A stretch of DNA of 64,000 nucleotides, taken from positions 8,246,001-8,310,000 of the forward strand of contig NW_027488370.1 of assembly GCF_051014445.1 (NCBI RefSeq), in the 5' to 3' direction. The stretch's first letter is position 1; each line of letters opens with the position of its first letter. The translations under genes and the position numbers were made by a program. Under the pieces are notes generated by a model. It saw only the letters and a list, made by a program, of their open reading frames with translations, was not told where the DNA came from and ran no database searches. The stretch comes from Colletes latitarsis (taxonomy: Eukaryota; Arthropoda; Insecta; Hymenoptera; Colletidae). Of this stretch, positions 52,232-62,708 are shown piece after piece.

Positions 52232-52849
52232 GTTTTTTTTGGTTTGGATCACGTGGTAATGTGATATCACACTGAAACAGTCAATTAAACCTGGTTCCGA
52301 TTAATATTTTAGAGGATAACGCCGGTTATGTCTCGGGTAGGTCTGGGATTTGCCGTCATCTGGCTCGTATTCTCGCATTTTTCGCATACTTTTTGGCCAG
52401 ATCCTGGCCTTTTTCTGGCTTGGACCACGTTGTAATGTGGTACCACACTGAAGCCGTCAATAGAATCTGGTTCCGAAAGGTATTCCGGAGGATAACGCAG
52501 GTTACGTCTTGGTTAGTTCCGGTATTTGCAATCATCTGGCTCATACTTTCGCGTTTTTCGCATACTTGTTGGCCAGATCCTGGGTTTTTTTTTGGTTTGG
52601 ATCACGTGGTAATGTGATATCACACTGAAACAGTCAATTAAACCTGGTTCCGATTAATATTTTAGAGGATAACGCCGGTTATGTCTCGGGTAGGTCTGGG
52701 ATTTGCCGTCATCTGGCTCGTATTCTCGCATTTTTCGCATACTTTTTGGCCAGATCCTGGCCTTTTTCTGGCTTGGACCACGTTGTAATGTGGTACCACA
52801 CTGAAGCCGTCAATAGAATCTGGTTCCGAAAGGTATTCCGGAGGATAAC
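52232..52849. repeat. Tandem duplication of a two-monomer unit (353 bp)
   Basis: About 52232-52496 is repeated at 52585-52849, an offset of 353 bp. Both copies hold the rare TGTGATATCACA dyad (52260 and 52613), the catactttttggcc monomer and a subtype marked ggtattccggaggataacg. The first copy then continues cgcaggttacgtc and the second cgccggttatgtc, which shows that the second breakpoint lies in the shared gaggataacgc tract. The odd number, 353, comes from one extra T in a T-run. Confidence 0.88.
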
Positions 52850-53743
52850 GCCGGTTATGTCTCGGTTAGGTCTGGGATTTGCCATCATCTGGCTCGTACT
52901 TTCGCATTTTTCGCATACTTGTTGGTCAGATCTTGGCCTTTTTCTGGTTTGGATCCCGTAGTAATGTGGATCCACACCGAAACAGACAATTAAACCTGGT
53001 TGCGATTAATATTTTAGAGGATAACGCCGGTTATGTCTCGGTTAGGTCAGGGATTTGCCCTCATCTGTCTCGTGCTTTCGTAATTTTCGCGTACTTGTTG
53101 GCCAGATCTTGGGTTTTTTGTGGTTTGGATCCCGTCGTAATGTGGTTCCACACCGATGCAGTCAATTAAACCTGGTTGTAATGAATATTTTGGAGGATAA
53201 CGCTGGTTATGTTTGGCTTAGTTCTGGTATTTGCAATCATCTGGCTCGTACTTTCGCATTTTTCGCATACTTGTAGGCAAGATCCTGGGTTTTTTTTGGT
53301 TTGGATCACGTGGTAATGTGATATCACACTGAAACAGTCAATTAAACCTGGTTTCGATTAATATTTTAGAGGATAACGCCGGTTAAGTCTGGGTTAGGTC
53401 TGGTATTTGCCCTCACCTGGCTCGTACTTTCGCATCTTTGGCATACTTGTTGGCAAGATCCTGGGCTTTTTTTGGTTTGGATCACGTGGTAATGCGGTAC
53501 CACACCGAAACAGTCAAGTAAACCTGGTTGCGATTAATATTTTAGAGGATAACGCCGGTTACGTCTCGGTTAGGTCTGGGATTTGCCATCATCTGGCTCG
53601 TACTTTCGCATTTCTCGCATACTTGTTGGCCAGATACTGGGCTTTTTCTGGTTTGGATCACGTAGTAATGTGGATCCACACTGAAACAGTCAATTAAACC
53701 TGGTTCCGATTAATATTTTAGAGGATAACGCCGGTTATGTCTG

Positions 53744-54605
53744 GGTTAGGTCTGGGATTTGCCCTCATCTGGCTCATACTTTCGCATTTCTCGCATACTT
53801 GTTGGCCAGATCCTGGGTTTTTTTTGGTTTGGATCACGTCGTAATGTGGTACCACACTGAAACAGTCAATAGAAGCTGGTTCCGAATAGTATTTTAGAGG
53901 ATGACGCTGGTTATGACTCGGGTAGTTCTGGGATTTGCTGTCATGTGGCTCGTATTTTCGCATTTTTCGCATACTTGTTGGCCAGATCCTGGGTTTTTTC
54001 TGGTTTGGATCCCGTGGTAATGAAGTTCCACACCGAAACAGTCAATTAATCCTGGTTGCGATTAATATTTTAGAGGATAACGCCGGTTATGTCTCGGGTA
54101 GTTCTGGGATTTGCCGTCATCTGTCTCGTATTTTCGAATTTTTCGCATACTTGTTGGCAAGATCCTGGGCTTTTTTTGGTTTGCATCACGTAGTAATGTG
54201 GTACCACACTGAAACAGTCAATTAAACCTGGTTGCGATTAATATTTTAGAGGATAACGCCGGTTATGTCTCGGTTAGGTCTGGGATTTGCTATCATCTGG
54301 CTCGTACTTTCGCATTTTTCGCATACTTGTTGGCCAGATACTTGGCTTTTTCTGGTTTGGATCACGCAGTAATGTGGATCCACACTGAAACAGTCAATTA
54401 AACCTGGTTCCGATTAATATTTTAGAGGATAACGCCGGTTATGTCTGGGTTAGGTCTGGTATTTGCCCTCATCTGTCTCGTACTTTCGCAACTTTGGCAT
54501 ACTTGTTGGCACAGATCCTGGCCTATTTCTGGTTTGGATCACGTAGTAATGCGGTACCACACTGAAACAGTTAATTAAACCTGGTTCCGGTTAGTATTTT
54601 AGAGG
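53744..54605. repeat. Block K, copy 2
   Basis: This matches 50400-51260 at +3344 and 56034-56900 at 2290 (13 monomers plus 2 bp). Private differences include gtttgcatcacg at 54181, and a one-base insertion in gttggcacagatcc at 54513. Confidence 0.82.
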
Positions 54606-54941
54606 ATAACGCCGGTTATGTCTGGGTTAGGTCTGGTATTTGCCATCATCTGGCTCGTACTTTCGCATTTTTCGCAAATTTGTTGGCCAGATCCTGGCCT
54701 TTTTCTGGATTGGATCACGTAGTAATGCGGTATCACACTGAAGCAGTCAATTAAACCTGGTTCCGGTTAGTATTTTAGAGGATAACGCCGGTTATGTCTG
54801 GGTTAGGTCTGGTATTTGCCATCATCTGGCTCGTACTTTCGCATTTTTCGCAAATTTGTTGGCCAGATCCTGGCCTTTTTCTGGATTGGATCACGTAGTA
54901 ATGCGGTATCACACTGAAGCAGTCAATTAAACCTGGTTCCG
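54590..54941. repeat. Exact single-monomer tandem duplication (2 x 176 bp)
   Basis: Two adjacent monomers, 54590-54765 and 54766-54941, appear identical base for base. Both carry the rare combination tttttcgcaaatttgttgg, ctggattggatc and gcggtatcacactgaagcag. Adjacent monomers elsewhere usually belong to different subtypes. This is therefore a very recent one-monomer duplication, or an assembly artefact. Confidence 0.85.
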
Positions 54942-55139
54942 GTTAGTATTTTAGAGGATAACGCCGGTTATGTCTCGGTTAGGTCTGGGATTTGCCCTCA
55001 TCTGGCTCATACTTTCGCATTTCTCGCATACTTGTTGGCCAGATCCTGGCCTTTTTCTGGTTTGGATCACGTAGTAATGTGGTACCACACTGAAACAGTC
55101 ACTAATAAGCTGGTTCCGATTAGTATTTTAGAGGATAAC

Positions 55140-55700
55140 GCCGGTTACGTCCCGGTTAGGTCTGGGATTTGCCATCATCTGGCTCGTGCTTTCGCATTTT
55201 TCGCATACTTGTTGGCCAGATCCTGGGCTTTTTCTGGTTTGGATCCCGGAGTAATGAAGTTCCACACCGAAACAGTCAATTAAACCTGGTTGCAATTAAT
55301 ATTTTAGAGGATAACGCAGGTTATGTCTCGGGTAGTTCTGGGATTTGCCGTCATCTGGCTCGTATTTTCGAATTTTTCGCATACTTGTTGGCAAGATCCT
55401 GGGCTTTTTTTGGTTTGGATCACGTAGTAATGTGGTACCACACTGAAACGGTCAATTAAACCTGGTTGCGATTAATATTTTAGAGGATAACGCCGGTTAT
55501 GTCTCGGTTAGGTCTGGGATTTGCCATCATCTGGCTCGTACTTTCGCATTTTTCGCATACTTGTTGGCCAGATACTGGGCTTTTTCTGGTTTGGATCACG
55601 TAGTAATGTGGATCCACACTGAAACAGTCAATTAAACCTGGTTCCGATTAATATTTTAGAGGATAACGCCGGTTATGTCTGGGTTAGGTCTGGTATTTGC
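55140..55700. repeat. Block L, copy 1 of a ~0.56-kb repeat used four times
   Basis: A string of three monomers with ttacgtcccggttagg, ggatcccggagtaatgaag, ggttgcaattaat, gaggataacgcagg and tcgaatttttcgc occurs here and at about 59185, 60065 and 61649. Offsets are +4045, +4925 and +6509. Two of the later copies are 880 bp (five monomers) apart, inside a tandem duplication. Confidence 0.8.
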
Positions 55701-56033
55701 CCTCATCTGGCTCGTACTTTCGCATCTTAGGCATACTTGTTGGCCAGATCCTGGCCTTTTTCTGGTTCGGATCACGTAGTAATGCGGTACCACACTGAAA
55801 CAGTCAATTACACCTGGTTCCGGTTAGTATTTTAGAGGATAACGCCGGTTATGTCTGGGTTAGGTCTGGTATTTGCCCTCATCTGGCTCGTACTTTCGCA
55901 ACTTCGGCATACTTGTTGGCAAGATCCGGGGCTTTTTTTGGTTTGGATCACGTGGTAATGCGGTACCACACCGAAACAGTCAAGTAAACCTGGTTGCGAT
56001 TAATATTCTAGAGGATAACGCCGGTTATGTCTC

Positions 56034-56900
56034 GGTTAGGTCTGGGATTTGCCCTCATCTGGCTCATACTTTCGCATTTCTCGCATACTTGTTGGCCAGA
56101 TCCTGGGCTTTTTTTGGTTTGGATCACGTCGTAATGTGGTACCACACTGAAACAGTCAATAGAAGCTGGTTCCGAATAGTATTTTAGAGGATGACGCTGG
56201 TTATGACTCGGGTAGTTCTGGGATTTGCTGTCATGTGGCTCGTATTTTCGCATTTTTCGCATACTTGTTGGCCAGATCCTGGGTTTTTTCTGGTTTGGAT
56301 CCCGTGGTAATGAAGTTCCACACCGAAACAGTCAATTAAACCTGGTTGCGATTAATATTTTAGAGGATAACGCCTGTTATGTCTTGGGTAGTTCTGGGAT
56401 TTGCCGTCATCTGTCTCGTATTTTCGAATTTTTCGCATACTTGTTGGCAAGATCCTGGGCTTTTTTTGGTTTGGATCACGTAGTGATGTGGTACCACACT
56501 GAAACAGTCAATTAAACCTGGTTGCGATTAATATTTTAGAGGATAACGCCGGTTATGTCTCGGTTAGGTCTGGGATTTGCTATGATCTGGCTCGTACTTT
56601 CGCATTTTTCGCATACTTGTTGGCCAGATACTTGGCTTTTTCTGGTTTGGATCACGTAGTAATGTGGATCCACACTGAAACAGTCAATTAAACCTGGTTC
56701 CGATTAATATTTTAGAGGATAACAACGGTTATGTCTGGGTTAGGTCTGGTATTTGCCCTCATCTGTCTCGTACTTTCGCATCTTTGGCATACTTGTTGGC
56801 CAGATCCTGGCCTATTTCTGGTTTGGATCACGTCGTAATGCGGTACCACACTGAAACAGTTAATTAAACCTGGTTCCGGTTAGTATTTTAGAGGATAACG
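56034..56900. repeat. Block K, copy 3
   Basis: Third copy of the 50400-51260 block. It carries private changes such as gctatgatctgg at 56579, gataacaacgg at 56720 and cgtagtgatg at 56478. It is followed by monomers with tcgcaaacttg and then by the 57080 block. Confidence 0.8.
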
Positions 56901-57079
56901 CCGGTTATGTCTGGGTTAGGTCTGGTATTTGCCATCATCTGGCTCGTACTTTCGCATTTTTCGCAAACTTGTTGGCCAGATCCTGGCCTTTTTCTGGATT
57001 GGATCACGTAGTAATGCGGTACCACACTGAAGCAGTCAATTAAACCTGGTTCCGGTTGGTATTTTAGAGGATAACGCCG

Positions 57080-58371
57080 GTTATGTCTCGGTTAGGTCTG
57101 GGATTTGCCCTCATCTGGCTCATACTTTCGCATTTCTCGCATACTTGTTGGCCAGATCCTGGCCTTTTTCTGGTTTGGATCACGTAGTAATGTGGTACCA
57201 CACTGAAACAGTCACTAAAAGCTGGTTCCTATTAGTATTTTAGAGGATAACGCTGGTTATGTCTGGGTTAGTTCTGGTATTTGCAATTATCTGGATCATA
57301 CTATCGCGTTTTTCGCATACTTCTTGGCCAGATCCAGGGTTTTTTCAGGTTTGGATCTCGTAGTAATATGGTACCACACAGAAACAGTCAATAGAAGCTG
57401 GTTCCGAATAGTATTTTAGAGGATGACGCTGGTTATGTCTGGGTTAGTTCCGGTATCTGCAACCATCTGCCTCATACTTTCGCGATTTCGTATACTTGTT
57501 TGCCAGATCCTGGCCTTTTTCTGGCTTGGACCACGTAGTAATGTGATATCACACTGAAACAGTCAATTAAACCTGGTTGCGATTAATATTTTAGAGGATA
57601 ACGCCGGTTATGTCTCGGGTAGGTCTGGGATTTGCCGTCATCTGGCTCGTATTCTCGCATTTTTCGCATACTTGTTGGCCAGATCCTGGCCTTTTTCTGG
57701 CTTGGACCACGTTGTAATGTGGTACCACACTGAAGCCGTCAATAGAATCTGGTTCCGAAAGGTATTCCGGAGGATAACGCAGGTTACGTCTTGGTTAGTT
57801 CTGGTATTTGCAATCATCTGGCTCATACTTTCCGTTTTTCGCATACTTGTTGGCCAGATCCTGGGTTTTTTCTGGTTTGGATCCCATAGTAATGAAGTTC
57901 CACACCGAAACAGTCAATTAAACCTGGTTGCGATTAATATTTTAGAGGATAACGCAGGTTACGTCTGGGTTAGTTCTGGTATTTGCAACCATCTGGCTCA
58001 TACTTTCGCGATTTCGTATACTTGTTTGCCAGATCCTGGCATTTTCCTGGCTTGGACCACGTAGTAATGTGGTATAACACTGAAACAGTCAATTAAACCT
58101 GGTTGCGATTAATATTTTAGAGGATAACGCCGGTTATGTCTCGGGTAGGTCTGGGATTTGCCGTCATCTGGCTCGTATTTTCGCATTTTTCGCATACTTG
58201 TTGGCCGGATCCTGGGTTTTTCCTGGTTTGGATCCCGTAGTAATGAAGTTCCACACCGAAACAGTCAATTAAACCTGGTTGCGATTAATATTTTAGAGGA
58301 TAACGCCGGTTATGTCTCGGTTAGGTCTGGGATTTGCCATCATCTGGCTCGTACTTTCGCATTTTTCGCAT
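57080..58371. repeat. Block M, copy 1 (offset 5629 bp to the window end)
   Basis: This matches 62709-64000 at 5629 bp (32 monomers minus 3 bp). Markers are gtcactaaaagctgg, ggttcctattag, gcaattatctggatc, gatccagggtttttt, TGTGATATCACA (57542 and 63171) and ggtattccggagg. Both copies also have a monomer shortened by 3 bp (catactttccgtttttcg). The internal part also matches 51240-52240 at 6512 (37 monomers). The match runs off the right end of the window, so its true length is unknown. Confidence 0.87.
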
Positions 58372-58952
58372 ACTTGTTGGTCAGATCTTGGCCTTTTTCT
58401 GGTTTGGATCCCGTAGTAATGTGGATCCACACCGAAACAGACAATTAAACCTGGTTGCGATTAATATTTTAGAGGATAACGCCGGTTATGTCTCGGTTAG
58501 GTCAGGGATTTGCCCTCATCTGTCTCGTGCTTTCGTAATTTTCGCGTACTTGTTGGCCAGATCTTGGGTTTTTTGTGGTTTGGATCCCGTCGTAATGTGG
58601 TTCCACACCGATGCAGTCAATTAAACCTGGTTGTAATGAATATTTTGGAGGATAACGCTGGTTATGTTTGGGTTAGTTCTGGTATTTGCAATCATCTGGC
58701 TCGTACTTTCGCATTTTTCGCATACTTGTAGGCAAGATCCTGGGTTTTTTTTGGTTTGGATCACGTAGTAATGTGGTACCACACTGAAACAGTCAATTAA
58801 ACCTGGTTCCGATTAATATTTTAGAGGATAACGCCGGTTAAGTCTGGGTTAGGTCTGGTATTTGCCCTCACCTGGCTCGTACTTTCGCATCTTTGGCATA
58901 CTCGTTGGCAAGATCCTGGGCTTTTTTTGGTTTGGATCACGTGGTAATGCGG

Positions 58953-60420
58953 TACCACACCGAAACAGTCAAGTAAACCTGGTTGCGATTAATATTTTAG
59001 AGGATAACGCCGGTTACGTCTCGGTTAGGTCTGGGATTTGCCCTCATCTGGCTCATACTTTCGCATTTCTCGCATACTTGTTGGCCAGATCCTGGGCTTT
59101 TTCTGGTTTGGATCACGTAGTAATGTGGTACCAAACTGAAGCAGTCAATAAAAGCTGGTTCCGATTAGTATTTTAGAGGATAACGCCGGTTACGTCCCGG
59201 TTAGGTCTGGGATTTGCCATCATCTGGCTCGTACTTTCGCATTTTTCGCATACTTGTTGGCCAGATCCTGGGCTTTTTCTGGTTTGGATCCCGGAGTAAT
59301 GAAGTTCCACACCGAAACAGTCAATTAAACCTGGTTGCAATTAATATTTTAGAGGATAACGCAGGTTATGTCTCGGGTAGTTCTGGGATTTGCCGTCATC
59401 TGGCTCGTATTTTCGAATTTTTCGCATACTTGTTGGCAAGATCCTGGGCTTTTTTTGGTTTGGATCACGTAGTAATGTGGTACCACACTGAAACAGTCAA
59501 TTAAACCTGGTTGCGATTAATATTTTAGAGGATAACGCAGGTTATGTCTCGGGTAGTTCTGGGATTTGCCCTCATCTGGCTCGTACTTTCGCAACTTTGG
59601 CATACTTGTTGGCAAGATCCGGGGCTTTTTTTGGTTTGGATCACGTGGTAATGCGGTACCACACCGAAACAGTCAAGTAAACCTGGTTGCGATTAATATT
59701 CTAGAGGATAACGCCGGTTATGTCTCGGTTAGGTCTGGGATTTGCCCTCATCTGGCTCATACTTTCGCATTTCTCGCATACTTGTTGGCCAGATCCTGGG
59801 TTTTTTTTGGTTTGGATCACGTCGTAATGTGGTACCACACCGAAACAGTCAAGTAAACCTGGTTGCGATTAATATTTTAGAGGATAACGCCGGTTACGTC
59901 TCGGTTAGGTCTGGGATTTGCCCTCATCTGGCTCATACTTTCGCATTTCTCGCATACTTGTTGGCCAGATCCTGGGCTTTTTCTGGTTTGGATCACGTAG
60001 TAATGTGGTACCAAACTGAAGCAGTCAATAAAAGCTAGTTCCGATTAGTATTTTAGAGGATAACGCCGGTTACGTCCCGGTTAGGTCTGGGATTTGCCAT
60101 CATCTGGCTCGTACTTTCGCATTTTTCGCATACTTGTTGGCCAGATCCTGGGCTTTTTCTGGTTTGGATCCCGGAGTAATGAAGTTCCACACCGAAACAG
60201 TCAATTAAACCTGGTTGCAATTAATATTTTAGAGGATAACGCAGGTTATGTCTCGGGTAGTTCTGGGATTTGCCGTCATCTGGCTCGTATTTTCGAATTT
60301 TTCGCATACTTGTTGGCAAGATCCTGGGCTTTTTTTGGTTTGGATCACGTAGTAATGTGGTACCACACTGAAACAGTCAATTAAACCTGGTTGCGATTAA
60401 TATTTTAGAGGATAACGCCG
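58953..60420. repeat. Five-monomer tandem duplication (offset 880 bp)
   Basis: About 58953-59540 is repeated at about 59833-60420. It includes gtaccaaactgaagcag, ttacgtcccggttagg and ggatcccggagtaatg. The intervening stretch, 59541-59832, joins monomers that match 55873 and 56008 onward. One difference between the copies is aaagctggttcc at 59152 against aaagctagttcc at 60032. Confidence 0.83.
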
Positions 60421-62708
60421 GTTATGTCTCGGTTAGGTCTGGGATTTGCCATCATCTGGCTCGTACTTTCGCATTTTTCGCATACTTGTTGGCCAGATAC
60501 TGGGCTTTTTCTGGTTTGGATCACGTAGTAATGTGGATCCACACTGAAACAGTCAATTAAACCTGGTTCCGATTAATATTTTAGAGGATAACGCCGGTTA
60601 TGTCTGGGTTAGGTCTGGTATTTGCCCTCATCTGGCTCGTACTTTCGCATCTTAGGCATACTTGTTGGCCAGATCCTGGCCTTTTTCTGGTTTGGATCAC
60701 GTAGTAATGTGGATCCACACTGAAACAGTCAATTAAACCTGGTTCCGATTAATATTTTAGAGGATAACGCCGGTTATGTCTGTGTTAGGTCTGGTATTTG
60801 CCCTCATCTGGCTCGTACTTTCGCATCTTAGGCATACTTGTTGGCCAGATCCTGGCCTTTTTCTGGTTTGGATCACGTGGTAATGCGGTACCACACCGAA
60901 ACAGTCAAGTAAACCTGGTTGCGATTAATATTCTAGAGGATAACGCCGGTTATGTCTCGGTTAGGTCTGGGATTTGCCCTCATCTGGCTCATACTTTCGC
61001 ATTTCTCGCATACTTGTTGGCCAGATCCTGGGTTTTTTTTGGTTTGGATCACGTCGTAATGTGGTACCACACTGAAACAGTCAATAGAAGCTGGTTCCGA
61101 ATAGTATTTTAGAGGATGACGCTGGTTATGACTCGGGTAGTTCTGGGATTTGCTGTCATGTGGCTCGTATTTTCGCATTTTTCGCATACTTGTTGGCCAG
61201 ATCCTGGGTTTTTTCTGGTTTGGATCCCGTGGTAATGAAGTTCCACACCGAAACAGTCAATTAATCCTGGTTGCGATTAATATTTTAGAGGATAACGCCG
61301 GTTATATCTCGGGTAGTTCTGGGATTTGCCGTCATCTGTCTCGTATTTTCGAATTTTTCGCATACTTGTTGGCAAGATCCTGGCCTTTTTTTGGTTTGCA
61401 TCACGTAGTAATGTGGTACCACACTGAAACAGTCAATTAAACCTGGTTGCGATTAATATTTTAGAGGATAACGCCGGTTATGTCTCGGTTAGGTCTGGGA
61501 TTTGCCCTCATCTGGCTCATACTTTCGCATTTCTCGCATACTTGTTGGCCAGATCCTGGCCTTTTTCTGGTTTGGATCACGTAGTAATGTGGTACCACAC
61601 TGAAACAGTCACTAAAAGCTGGTTCCGATTAGTATTTTAGAGGATAACGCCGGTTACGTCCCGGTTAGGTCTGGGATTTGCCATCATCTGGCTCGTGCTT
61701 TCGCATTTTTCGCATACTTGTTGGCCAGATCCTGGGCTTTTTCTGGTTTGGATCCCGGAGTAATGAAGTTCCACACCGAAACAGTCAATTAAACCTGGTT
61801 GCAATTAATATTTTAGAGGATAACGCAGGTTATGTCTCGGGTAGTTCTGGGATTTGCCGTCATCTGGCTCGTATTTTCGAATTTTTCGCATACTTGTTGG
61901 CAAGATCCTGGGCTTTTTTTGGTTTGGATCACGTAGTAATGTGGTACCACACTGAAACAGTCAATTAAACCTGGTTGCGATTAATATTTTAGAGGATAAC
62001 GCCGGTTATGTCTCGGTTAGGTCTGGGATTTGCCATCATCTGGCTCGTACTTTCGCATTTTTCGCATACTTGTTGGCAAGATCCTGGGCTTTTTTTGGTT
62101 TGGATCACGTAGTAATGTGGTACCACACTGAAACGGTCAATTAAACCTGGTTGCGATTAATATTTTAGAGGATAACGCCGGTTATGTCTCGGTTAGGTCT
62201 GGGATTTGCCATCATCTGGCTCGTACTTTCGCATTTTTCGCATACTTGTTGGCCAGATACTGGGCTTTTTCTGGTTTGGATCACGTAGTAATGTGGATCC
62301 ACACTGAAACAGTCAATTAAACCTGGTTCCGATTAATATTTTAGAGGATAACGCCGGTTATGTCTGGGTTATGTCTGGTATTTGCCCTCATCTGGCTCGT
62401 ACTTTCGCATCTTAGGCATACCTGTTGGCCAGATCCTGGCCTTTTTCTGGTTCGGATCACGTAGTAATGCGGTACCACACTGAAACAGTCAATTACACCT
62501 GGTTCCGGTTAGTATTTTAGAGGATAACGCCGGTTATGTCTGGGTTAGGTCTGGTATTTGCCCTCATCTGGCTCGTACTTTCGCAACTTCGGCATACTTG
62601 TTGGCAAGATCCGGGGCTTTTTTTGGTTTGGATCACGTGGTAATGCAGTACCACACCGAAACAGTCAAGTAAACCTGGTTGCGATTAATATTCTAGAGGA
62701 TAACGCCG
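60421..62708. repeat. Mosaic of reused monomer blocks K and L
   Basis: About 60595-60770 and 60771-60945 are nearly identical adjacent monomers with gcatcttaggcatac. 60960-61440 is a partial copy of block K. 61649 onward is a copy of block L. About 62510-62700 matches 55825-56015 at 6685 (38 monomers minus 3 bp), including gcaacttcggcatac and gatccggggc. No non-satellite sequence is seen. Confidence 0.78.
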
